Shown here piece by piece: positions 27,523 to 34,469 of a stretch of 64,000 nucleotides of DNA (its first letter is position 1; the number at the start of each line of letters is the position of its first letter). Source of the stretch: Candidatus Melainabacteria bacterium (GTDB lineage: Bacteria > Cyanobacteriota > Vampirovibrionia > Obscuribacterales > Obscuribacteraceae); NCBI GenBank assembly GCA_003242885.1, contig QKMZ01000002.1, positions 372,001 to 436,000 on the forward strand. The letters are read 5' to 3'. Under the pieces are notes generated by a model. That model worked only from the letters and a program-made list of their open reading frames with translations. It was not told where the DNA came from and searched no databases. Made by a program: the position numbers and the translations under genes.

Positions 27523-28368
27523 ATGGCAGTAAGAAACATCGACAAAGCCGAAGCCACGTCCCACAAATTCGTCGATCGCGTGGAAGATGGGCTAGGTAAT
27601 GAAACCCTATGGCAAGAGTGCAGCGATGCTCTCGGACAGGCAATCAATCCGGCGGAGCGTCAGCGTATGGTTCGAGACCTCGAAAACAACGGCGTCTTGC
27701 CGCGCATGCTGCTTGTTTGCGGCGCTGCAATAGATATTGATGGTGACGGCGTGACAAGAGAGGAAATTGATACTGCCATAAACGACACTACGGGCGACTA
27801 CAAGAATCAGACAAAATTGTCCGCAGAATATGCCAAAGAGCACTTCGATGACATCGATACTGACGATGACGACCATTTGACTCGCGATGAAATTGATGCC
27901 TGGCGTGATGCGCATCAAGGCGATGTTCATCCCTCAGAAAGTTCGCCCTATCAGCAAGACCCGGAGCGCCCTACAGACAGTGTTCCGGAGAATCAGAAGC
28001 AATATGAAAAACGCCTGATGGATCCAGGAGCCTCAGCGCAAGAGAAATTGGAAGCTGTTGAAAAACTGCATGAATTGGGCGTAAAGAGCGTCACTTTGAC
28101 TGACAGCAACGGCAACACGAAGACCTTTCAGATTAAAGTCGAACCGGTCAGCCCCGGAAGCACCAGGCAATATGTGCATCTTTACGATACAAGCTCCGGA
28201 CGAATTGTCCTTCGCGGCATCGGTGCCGACGGCAATTACTCTCAGGAAGTCGGACGTGGTGGACGTCCTGTAGGATACGGCGGAGAAATCTTCTCAGGCA
28301 CAAACTCCGGTTCTAACGTTGTTAACTTTGACAGACTTGATCTAGATCCACGAGCATCCGCAGTCTAG
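27523..28368 (+). CDS. EF-hand protein with a C-terminal domain shared with the 58.3 kb gene
   Basis: 281 residues from an ATG preceded by AAAGGAG. Residues 71-82 are an EF-hand loop shortened by one residue (DIDGDGVTREE), and 112-123 are a second loop (DTDDDDHLTRDE) of normal length with Asp in place of the Gly. Calcium binding is likely but unproven. Residues 172-260 (EKLEAVEKLHELGVKSVTL ... GRPVGYGGE) align clearly with residues 80-170 of the protein at 58257. The EF-hand half is homologous to the next gene, 62 bases downstream (NGVLPRMLL vs TGVLPVLLF; SAEYAKEHFDDI vs AAEYALTRFDQI). There is no signal peptide. Confidence 0.78.
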   Translation: MAVRNIDKAEATSHKFVDRVEDGLGNETLWQECSDALGQAINPAERQRMVRDLENNGVLPRMLLVCGAAIDIDGDGVTREEIDTAINDTTGDYKNQTKLSAEYAKEHFDDIDTDDDDHLTRDEIDAWRDAHQGDVHPSESSPYQQDPERPTDSVPENQKQYEKRLMDPGASAQEKLEAVEKLHELGVKSVTLTDSNGNTKTFQIKVEPVSPGSTRQYVHLYDTSSGRIVLRGIGADGNYSQEVGRGGRPVGYGGEIFSGTNSGSNVVNFDRLDLDPRASAV

Positions 28369-28430
28369 AGCAACACTTTAAGTCGTTGATAGTTGACACT
28401 AAGAGGTCGCAGAAACCTCGAGGAGAATTT

Positions 28431-28985
28431 ATGACAGCCACTGTAAGAGGCTTCGGCGCTCAGGTTTATGAGTACGTCAAAAGCGATATGACAAGCGACT
28501 ATGTGGGCGAAGAAGAGTACAGCAGCCCGGCTCTGGAACACAACGCAGAAGTGGCGGCCGCACGTTTGGGATTGGACTCAGACCCGCAATTGAGAGCCGA
28601 TGCCATGCGAATGATGGAAAAAACTGGTGTACTTCCCGTGCTGCTATTCAAGAAGAAGGATGCATTGGACCTTGATGACGATGGAGAAATCACCAAGGAC
28701 GAATTGGAGCAGGTCTTAGCTAATGACGGAACAAAAATCCTTGACAGAATTGCAGCGGAATATGCACTCACGCGTTTCGATCAAATAAGAGACGGCTGGG
28801 ATCCTTTCGATTGGTTTGAAAACCTGGAAGAGTGTGAGATTCAGAGTAATGCCCAAGACGGGCGAGACGATGCGGAGATGGACCCTGAGGCTGTTTTCTA
28901 TGGTCCTGTAACAGAAGCACCGCCGGTCGGCGAGAAAACCGCAGGCGATTCTGAAAAAGGTTGTTCTACACAACCAATTAGTTAG
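28431..28985 (+). CDS. EF-hand protein, paralogue of the preceding gene
   Basis: 184 residues from an ATG with CGAGGAGAATTT upstream. One canonical EF-hand loop at residues 80-91 (DLDDDGEITKDE). Flanking helices match those of the neighbour (see the 27523 entry), so the two arose by tandem duplication. The C-terminal shared domain of the neighbour is absent, replaced by an acidic, disordered tail. No signal peptide or membrane segment. A calcium-sensing or buffering role is inference from the loop. Confidence 0.75.
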   Translation: MTATVRGFGAQVYEYVKSDMTSDYVGEEEYSSPALEHNAEVAAARLGLDSDPQLRADAMRMMEKTGVLPVLLFKKKDALDLDDDGEITKDELEQVLANDGTKILDRIAAEYALTRFDQIRDGWDPFDWFENLEECEIQSNAQDGRDDAEMDPEAVFYGPVTEAPPVGEKTAGDSEKGCSTQPIS

Positions 28986-28998
28986 TCGTATCAGGGGG

Positions 28999-29052
28999 AA
29001 GCTTCCACGGCAGCGAGTTTGCCCTTCGCTGCCGCCAGCTTTTGATGTTTTG
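28999..29052 (+). terminator. Probable terminator after the EF-hand pair
   Basis: GGCAGCGA (29009-29016) pairs with TCGCTGCC (29026-29033), and outer AAGCT (28999-29003) with AGCTT (29037-29041). The tail TTGATGTTTTG is moderately T-rich. Confidence 0.5.
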
Positions 29053-29134
29053 AACCGTGGACATGTGTTTGGCGTATGCCAGTTTTAATATGTCTATGAA
29101 GGTTTCGGGCAAGTTTAGATCTATAATTCGCGAC

Positions 29135-30220
29135 ATGCAATTTAGGTCTTCACTTAAGAATCGGACTCCAAGAAAGCGTCGCTGCAATTCGATGTTTCAG
29201 ACGTATTTGTTGACTGCTGGACTCGTTTTTCTTGCCCCACCAAGCGCAATTTCGTCGGAGCTTTTGAATAAGGGAATCGCCGCTTACACTGCTGGCGATT
29301 ATGTTCAGGCTGTAAAACTGTTGCAAGAAGCGAAGCGGCGCGATTTTGAGAATGCCAATTTGCACTATTACATGGCCAGCGCATTCGTCAGACTTAAGAG
29401 GAATCAGGAAGCCATCCAAGAATATAAGTTGGCTTTAGATTTGAATCCCGACGGCAAGCTCGCAGAGTACTGTCGCGGCGCTTTGAATATCCTTGTCCCG
29501 ACGCCGGTGAAGCCAATTGATTCGAAGGAGAAAATCGCTGCGCCGCCAAAAATTGAGAAGGGACGGCAGCCCGGCTTGCAACAGCCTAATTCGCAGCAAC
29601 CGATAATCTATGCTTATTTAGATGGCAGCCCGGCCAGTGATCGGGCGATTCCGATACTCTCCGACTTGCACACCAAATATGGTGACAAGATCAACTTCAT
29701 TAGGAGCTATAAAGGCGGCACAAGCACGGCTCTTATGTCGAAGTATTCCGTCACCGATTTTCCCGCAGTCTTCCTTTTCGATGGTCAAGGTAAGATGATT
29801 AGGAAATTCGATAAAATGTTTTCCGAGGAATTGCTCCGTAAGGATGTAGCTCTATTAGCGCCGACAACCGATATGACACGCCTGACTGATACAGCCGACA
29901 AGCGACTGGCTATGTCCAGAAAGGCGATTGTTGACGAGTACAACGCGCGCGTGGCAGATGGTCGTCGCTTGGTTGATGATGCAATGAAGCAAGCGCGCAG
30001 AGAAGCTGAGAATGAGCTCTTACTGCGCAGCGGACGCGTGGCCGCAGCAGAGCGTAGCGAAGCCATCGAAGCGCGTGCTCTGGATAAAACCAACCAGTTA
30101 CGCCAGGAATTCGATCGAAAGAAGCGAGAGTGGTACAGCGATGTTAGAAAACGGCTAGAGGGGCTAGGAATCAAAGATTCGACGTCAATTATTGCTCCTC
30201 CTGTAGATGGAGCCGATTGA
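29135..30220 (+). CDS. Exported TPR plus thioredoxin-fold-like protein without cysteines at the active site
   Basis: 361 residues from the ATG at 29135. The leader (basic residues, then TYLLTAGLVFLAPPSAISS) is a signal peptide. TPR-like helices follow (LLNKGIAAYTAGDYVQAVKL; NLHYYMASAFVRLKRNQEA), then a thioredoxin-like domain (PIIYAYLDGSPASDRAIPIL ... VTDFPAVFLFDGQG) in which no CxxC remains, and a charged coiled-coil tail. A TATAAT at 29122-29127 lies so close to this ATG that translation may start at 29192 instead, which leaves a signal peptide without basic residues. The next gene is a clear paralogue. Confidence 0.75.
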   Translation: MQFRSSLKNRTPRKRRCNSMFQTYLLTAGLVFLAPPSAISSELLNKGIAAYTAGDYVQAVKLLQEAKRRDFENANLHYYMASAFVRLKRNQEAIQEYKLALDLNPDGKLAEYCRGALNILVPTPVKPIDSKEKIAAPPKIEKGRQPGLQQPNSQQPIIYAYLDGSPASDRAIPILSDLHTKYGDKINFIRSYKGGTSTALMSKYSVTDFPAVFLFDGQGKMIRKFDKMFSEELLRKDVALLAPTTDMTRLTDTADKRLAMSRKAIVDEYNARVADGRRLVDDAMKQARREAENELLLRSGRVAAAERSEAIEARALDKTNQLRQEFDRKKREWYSDVRKRLEGLGIKDSTSIIAPPVDGAD

Positions 30221-30249
30221 TTAATAGTATGGGCGCTAGATTGTCAAAT

Positions 30250-31311
30250 ATGAAATCAATAACACGGCTCGAGTCAGCTTTTGCCCTGTTGTTTATGATG
30301 CATGCGCTTCCTTGCTTGGCTGCAGAAGACTTTCTTCGGCAGGGTATTGCCGCCTATCAACAAGGAAAGTACAAGGAAGCTATCGGTTGTTTTGGTGCAG
30401 CCAAAGGTACGGAATCTGAAAATCCCTTGCTGCATTACTACATGGGCAATACACTTGTCCAATTGAAAGCCCCGGCTGATGCGCTAAGAGAATACAAGCT
30501 GGCAAGAGACTTGAGTCCCGGATCGAAGGTCGCCACGTTTTGCGATGCAGCAATTGCATCACTAGAACAAGCAAAAGCCGCCACTCAGCCTAAGGTTTTT
30601 CAAACGAAAATCGCCGGCGAGAAGTGGAGAATTCCTCTCGTAATCAGCTATGTGTGCAGTTGTCCAATGTGTGCAGACATACCTTTTCTGCTTCAACAGT
30701 TGTACGGGCAGACAAGGAAGAATGTCATTTTTCTGAGCGTTGCAAAAGGCGCAACCGACGAGAAATCTCTGAGCTTGATCAAGAAGTATGATTTATCGCT
30801 CCATCCGACAATCATCTTTGTCAACGAAAATGGAGTAATCGTCAAGCGCTTCAATGAATTTATAAATACGACGCAGTTGCGCCAGGATGTACTGCAACTC
30901 AGTCAATCTGCTCAACCTCCCACACCGACGACAGCTGATGAAAAAGCACTAGCAACGTACCGAAATTCTCAAATGGAGGAGTTGTATGCGCAGGTTGGGC
31001 AGGAGGAAAGAAAAATTCGGGAAGAGTCAATGCGCATAGATGTGGACACAAATGCCAAGTTAGGGGCTCTAATAACTCCAGTTAGGAGGTCGCCCGACTA
31101 CATCGTTGCAAAAGAGGACTACGAAGCGCAGAAGGCAAGAATTCTCGCGGACGCAGAGCAGCGTAAAAATGCGCTTCTTATGGCATCCGCGAAGCGAAAA
31201 ATGGACAGCTACATTTCATTGGAAAGAAATCTAGATAAAGAGGAATTGCGCCTCAAACATCTCTCCGAGCAAAGCAAAAGAAGTGGCGCCGCCGCTCCAA
31301 GAAGCAAGTAG
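30250..31311 (+). CDS. Exported TPR plus thioredoxin-fold-like protein, paralogue of the preceding gene
   Basis: 353 residues from the ATG at 30250 (ATG 30229 is an alternative; neither has a strong ribosome binding site). Signal peptide LESAFALLFMMHALPCLAA, TPR-like helices (FLRQGIAAYQQGKYKEAIGC; LLHYYMGNTLVQLKAPADA), then a thioredoxin-like domain with YVCSCPMCADIPFLL, where CPMC fits a CxxC redox site, and HPTIIFVNENG holding the usual cis-Pro region. The tail is charged and helical. It starts 29 bases after the neighbour ends. This copy keeps cysteines the first has lost. Confidence 0.77.
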   Translation: MKSITRLESAFALLFMMHALPCLAAEDFLRQGIAAYQQGKYKEAIGCFGAAKGTESENPLLHYYMGNTLVQLKAPADALREYKLARDLSPGSKVATFCDAAIASLEQAKAATQPKVFQTKIAGEKWRIPLVISYVCSCPMCADIPFLLQQLYGQTRKNVIFLSVAKGATDEKSLSLIKKYDLSLHPTIIFVNENGVIVKRFNEFINTTQLRQDVLQLSQSAQPPTPTTADEKALATYRNSQMEELYAQVGQEERKIREESMRIDVDTNAKLGALITPVRRSPDYIVAKEDYEAQKARILADAEQRKNALLMASAKRKMDSYISLERNLDKEELRLKHLSEQSKRSGAAAPRSK

Positions 31312-31330
31312 CATTCTTTGATCAGCCTGG

Positions 31331-32878
31331 TTAGCGAGTTCTTGCAGCGGAAACTTCTGACAGTGAATCAACTTTGTAGTTGAAAGTGTATTTTATATCC
31401 AGGCTATCCGCTTCGAAATCCGCCGGCAGCCCCTTAAATGGAGCGCATGCGCTGATGGCGTTCATCGCCGACTCGTCGCAATCGGCATTGCCAGACGAGC
31501 GAATCAGCCTAATCTGTTTGAGCTTTCCGTCCTTGGTTATGCGGAAAAGAATTTGAGCGACGCGCGGATCTCCATTGGGCGGCGACCATGCGCGCTTGAT
31601 GCGCTTGTGAAGCTGTTTTAGATAATCTTGCAGAGTCGACGGTGCCCCTTTGCCGCCCGAACTGCGTCCCCCGGCCTGAAAGATTTCCAGGTTGGCGTCG
31701 CCTTCGTTGTCGACAACTTCGAACAATTCGACCGGCGAAGATTCTTCCATGAACATAGATTCGTTCGCGGCGCGCGATTCTTGCGACTTTACTCCGGGAG
31801 AGATGTTGCTTTGCCGAGTGAATGTTTGATCTGCCTGCACGCTTTTCCAGCCGGATGGAAGCTTAACGAGTGAGACTAAGCGTGCCTTCGTTTCTGCCTT
31901 TTGTTGCTGTGCTGCAATGTCGGCATCAGGTGAGATCATTGCCGATTGAACTTGGACGCCTTTCAGTACCATCTCGGTCGGGGCTGCAGTAATCTTCTTG
32001 GGTGCGACGGATTGAAACGACCGCTTGCCGGCCTCTTCAGTTTTCTGGCTGGTTCTTTCCGCTGGTCGACTTTGAGGTTGCACTACCGGTGGTGTCATTG
32101 CCACTTTGTCTGTGCTGCCGCGGCGTTTTCTCTGGCTGTCCTTCTCTTCAGTACTGGCTGTCAGTTCGTTGTTGTCTTTGTAATCCGCAAATGAAGTGAG
32201 TTCAATATCGATGAATTGCTTTTGTGCGACAACCGGTGGCGTCACCTTGAAACCATGGGCGAATAGCCAGGCAAACATCAAAAGCGAAACGCTCAAGTAG
32301 GTTTTTGAAAAATACCTGGCAAATCGTCCCTCTTCTGGAGAGCCTATGCGTGCAGCTGCAAAAGCGTGTTTATTCGACTGCCTTCTTGTTGTTGCTACAG
32401 CCCAGAAAGCAACGCATGCAAGCGTGATTGACCAGGGTAGAGAAATCCCTGCAATACCGTTATAGAAAAAGACCGCTATCCAGGTGATTGAAGTGGCTGA
32501 CGTGACAAGGTTGGCCGGAAGCGTCGAAGGAGCTTTTATTGCCTTTGCTTCTAGTTGTGAAACTTGTTGTGTTTCGGATTTTGCAGCGTGCTCACATTCA
32601 CTTGCTGATTCTTGTACTTCTTTTCCTTCTGCCGTGTTCGATTTAGTTTCTGACTCTTTGTCTGATTCAGTCTTGGGCTCTGTTTTTGATTCAGGGGGGG
32701 ACTCTGCATCTGGCGCGGCTTCAGCGTCGGGCTGAGAGTGAGCGTGAGCAGCGCCTTCTATTGTTTCAGAGCAAGCATCGCAATCCGGTTGCACAAAAAC
32801 CTCGGCTGGCGTTTCCGGCTCATCACCGGCGACAGTCGAGTCTAGGCTTGCACTCGTAGAGTCCTGTTTTTCTGACAA
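31331..32878 (-). CDS. TonB-family membrane protein with acidic N-terminal region
   Basis: 515 residues. Residues 1-120 are acidic and disordered (rich in Glu, Ser, Lys). Hydrophobic segments lie at about 130-163 and 193-210. A Pro/Lys/Gln-rich periplasmic linker follows (TPPVVQPQSRPAER). Residues about 415-510 form a TonB C-terminal domain: LQDYLKQLHKRIKRAWSPP, VAQILFRITKDGKLKQIRL, SGNADCDESAMNAI. TonB-type proteins pass energy from ExbB-ExbD to the outer membrane; TolA-like ones act in envelope integrity. No exbB, exbD, tolQ or tolR is adjacent. The Cys pair DCDAC near residue 33 is unusual. Confidence 0.75.
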   Translation of the reverse strand: MSEKQDSTSASLDSTVAGDEPETPAEVFVQPDCDACSETIEGAAHAHSQPDAEAAPDAESPPESKTEPKTESDKESETKSNTAEGKEVQESASECEHAAKSETQQVSQLEAKAIKAPSTLPANLVTSATSITWIAVFFYNGIAGISLPWSITLACVAFWAVATTRRQSNKHAFAAARIGSPEEGRFARYFSKTYLSVSLLMFAWLFAHGFKVTPPVVAQKQFIDIELTSFADYKDNNELTASTEEKDSQRKRRGSTDKVAMTPPVVQPQSRPAERTSQKTEEAGKRSFQSVAPKKITAAPTEMVLKGVQVQSAMISPDADIAAQQQKAETKARLVSLVKLPSGWKSVQADQTFTRQSNISPGVKSQESRAANESMFMEESSPVELFEVVDNEGDANLEIFQAGGRSSGGKGAPSTLQDYLKQLHKRIKRAWSPPNGDPRVAQILFRITKDGKLKQIRLIRSSGNADCDESAMNAISACAPFKGLPADFEADSLDIKYTFNYKVDSLSEVSAARTR

Positions 32879-32960
32879 GGTCGTAGTCTATTTTATCTAC
32901 ATTCCAAGCGCTATAAATCGTATCATGCGGCGGCTATGCGTCCATTTTTATGAGAAAGAA

Positions 32961-32989
32961 GAGAGCTTGCTGTCAAGAAGCAAGCTCTC
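32961..32989 (-). terminator. Terminator of the AAA+ ATPase gene
   Basis: GAGAGCTTGCT (32961-32971) and AGCAAGCTCTC (32979-32989) form a perfect 11-bp stem with a seven-base loop. Read on the minus strand it is followed by TTCTTTCTC. It lies 60 bases after the end of the ATPase gene. Confidence 0.6.
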
Positions 32990-33009
32990 AAACTTCAGTC
33001 CTGGGACCC

Positions 33010-33037
33010 TGTATTCATGGGCAGCCAGACCGCTGCC
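33010..33037. repeat. Short direct repeat of part of the AAA+ gene, downstream of its stop
   Basis: Bases 33010-33037 match 34070-34097, inside the winged-helix part of the ATPase gene, at 24 of 28 positions in the same orientation (shared core CAGCCAGACCGC). It may be a relic of a tandem duplicate or a chance match. Confidence 0.4.
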
Positions 33038-33050
33038 TTCTTGTTCTTGG

Positions 33051-34337
33051 CTACTTGCCCATTGCGGCGAAGTAAACAGCGCATGCGTGGTCGAGATACT
33101 CTCTTGACAGCCGGGGCTCAGTTTGAAGGAAGGCGCAGAGGTTAACGACTTGGTCGACAATGTCGCGCGGGTGGCAGCAACGCATGTTGCGTTTGCCGCT
33201 GCGATATTGGGATTCGATCAAGTAGTTGACTGCTTCTTCGTTGTACGGAACGCCTGTGCGCTGGCAATACTGCAGGAAGATCCACTTGAATTCGTCTTCG
33301 GTCGGGTTGGTGATGTTGATCTTGTACGGAATCCGTCTCAAGAACGCTTCGTCAACCAGGTCAGCCGGGTTCAGGTTGGTGGAGAACACAATCAACTGTT
33401 CGAACGGCACTTCCAGTTTTTTACCGGTGTGCAAGCTCAAATAGTCAACGCGTTTTTCCAGTGGAACGATCCAGCGGTTGAGGAGTGATTTGTGGTCGAT
33501 TCTTTGTCTGCCAAAGTCGTCGATTAGCAGCAAGCCGCAATTGGACTTCAGCTGAATCGGCGCTTCGTAGAGCTTTGTACCGTAATCGAACTGTAGTTCG
33601 AGCATGTCAATCGTCAACTCACCGCCCACCACTACGCATGGGCGCTGGATGCGGACCCAGCGGTGGTCGTAGTCTCTCGGGTAGTTGGCGGCAGATACTT
33701 GCTGGTGGTTGTGCGAGTCGTATACGCGGATGATCTGTCCGTCGATTTCGACTGCGTACGGAATGAAGATGTGTCCTTTGAAACTGCGGACAATCCGCTC
33801 GGCGATTGACGTCTTGCCGTTGCCTGCTTCTCCGAAAAGGAACATCCCGCGTCCGGAGTTGATGGCAGGACCGACCGAGTTGATGGTGCGGCGGTTGACC
33901 ATGATGTCCGAGAAGGCTACTTCCAAATCACGCGGTGTTACCGATTCGCGACGGATGGTCTGATATTTGAGAGAGTCTACATAGCGCGACCACGGTACCG
34001 GGCAGGCGCCGTTGTATGCGTTGTGGTCGAAATAGGAGCGCGCTCTGTCGCGTCCTTTTTCTGTCGGGGTGTATTCATAGTCAGCCAGACCGCCGGCACT
34101 GCGGACTTCAATGAGAAGTTGGCGCTTCAATACTTCGAGAATTTCTTCGATAATCTTGAAGGGAAGCTGAGTTCTAGCGGCAATTTCGCGACCCATCGCG
34201 AAGTTGACCAGATAAATGTCCTTGAGGATCAATTCTTCCAGAAAGCCTTCTTTCAAGCCGGTTTCGGCAATTGAAGATGGATACGGAGGAACGAACTCCT
34301 GCTGTTGTTGGGTTCCTGTCTTGACCTGTTGAACCAT
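33051..34337 (-). CDS. AAA+ ATPase with N-terminal winged-helix-like region
   Basis: 428 residues, ATG preceded by GAGGAAAT. Residues 30-95 read as a winged-helix or effector-type domain (LPFKIIEEILEVLKRQLLIEV; YEYTPTEKGRDRA). The ATPase core has Walker A GEAGNGKTS (169-177), Walker B LLLIDDFG (269-276), sensor-1-like VFSTN and an arginine-finger-like FLRRIPYKI. The domain order (helix-turn-helix with 'T-x-KGR' ending before an AAA+ core) is seen in uncharacterised ATPases of cyanobacterial relatives, from memory. A role with a pilus, transposon or signalling is not shown. It is alone in its transcript. Confidence 0.8.
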   Translation of the reverse strand: MVQQVKTGTQQQQEFVPPYPSSIAETGLKEGFLEELILKDIYLVNFAMGREIAARTQLPFKIIEEILEVLKRQLLIEVRSAGGLADYEYTPTEKGRDRARSYFDHNAYNGACPVPWSRYVDSLKYQTIRRESVTPRDLEVAFSDIMVNRRTINSVGPAINSGRGMFLFGEAGNGKTSIAERIVRSFKGHIFIPYAVEIDGQIIRVYDSHNHQQVSAANYPRDYDHRWVRIQRPCVVVGGELTIDMLELQFDYGTKLYEAPIQLKSNCGLLLIDDFGRQRIDHKSLLNRWIVPLEKRVDYLSLHTGKKLEVPFEQLIVFSTNLNPADLVDEAFLRRIPYKINITNPTEDEFKWIFLQYCQRTGVPYNEEAVNYLIESQYRSGKRNMRCCHPRDIVDQVVNLCAFLQTEPRLSREYLDHACAVYFAAMGK

Positions 34338-34469
34338 ATTTCCTCGCTTTTTGCCTCTTTTGCCGGCTCTCTTTATTCAGACGCTTTCCTAAAACGCCTG
34401 CTTCCGCTTGGGCAGCGGGGGCTACATATACACTTTACAGCTATATAGCCAGAAACGTAAGCACCTCAA

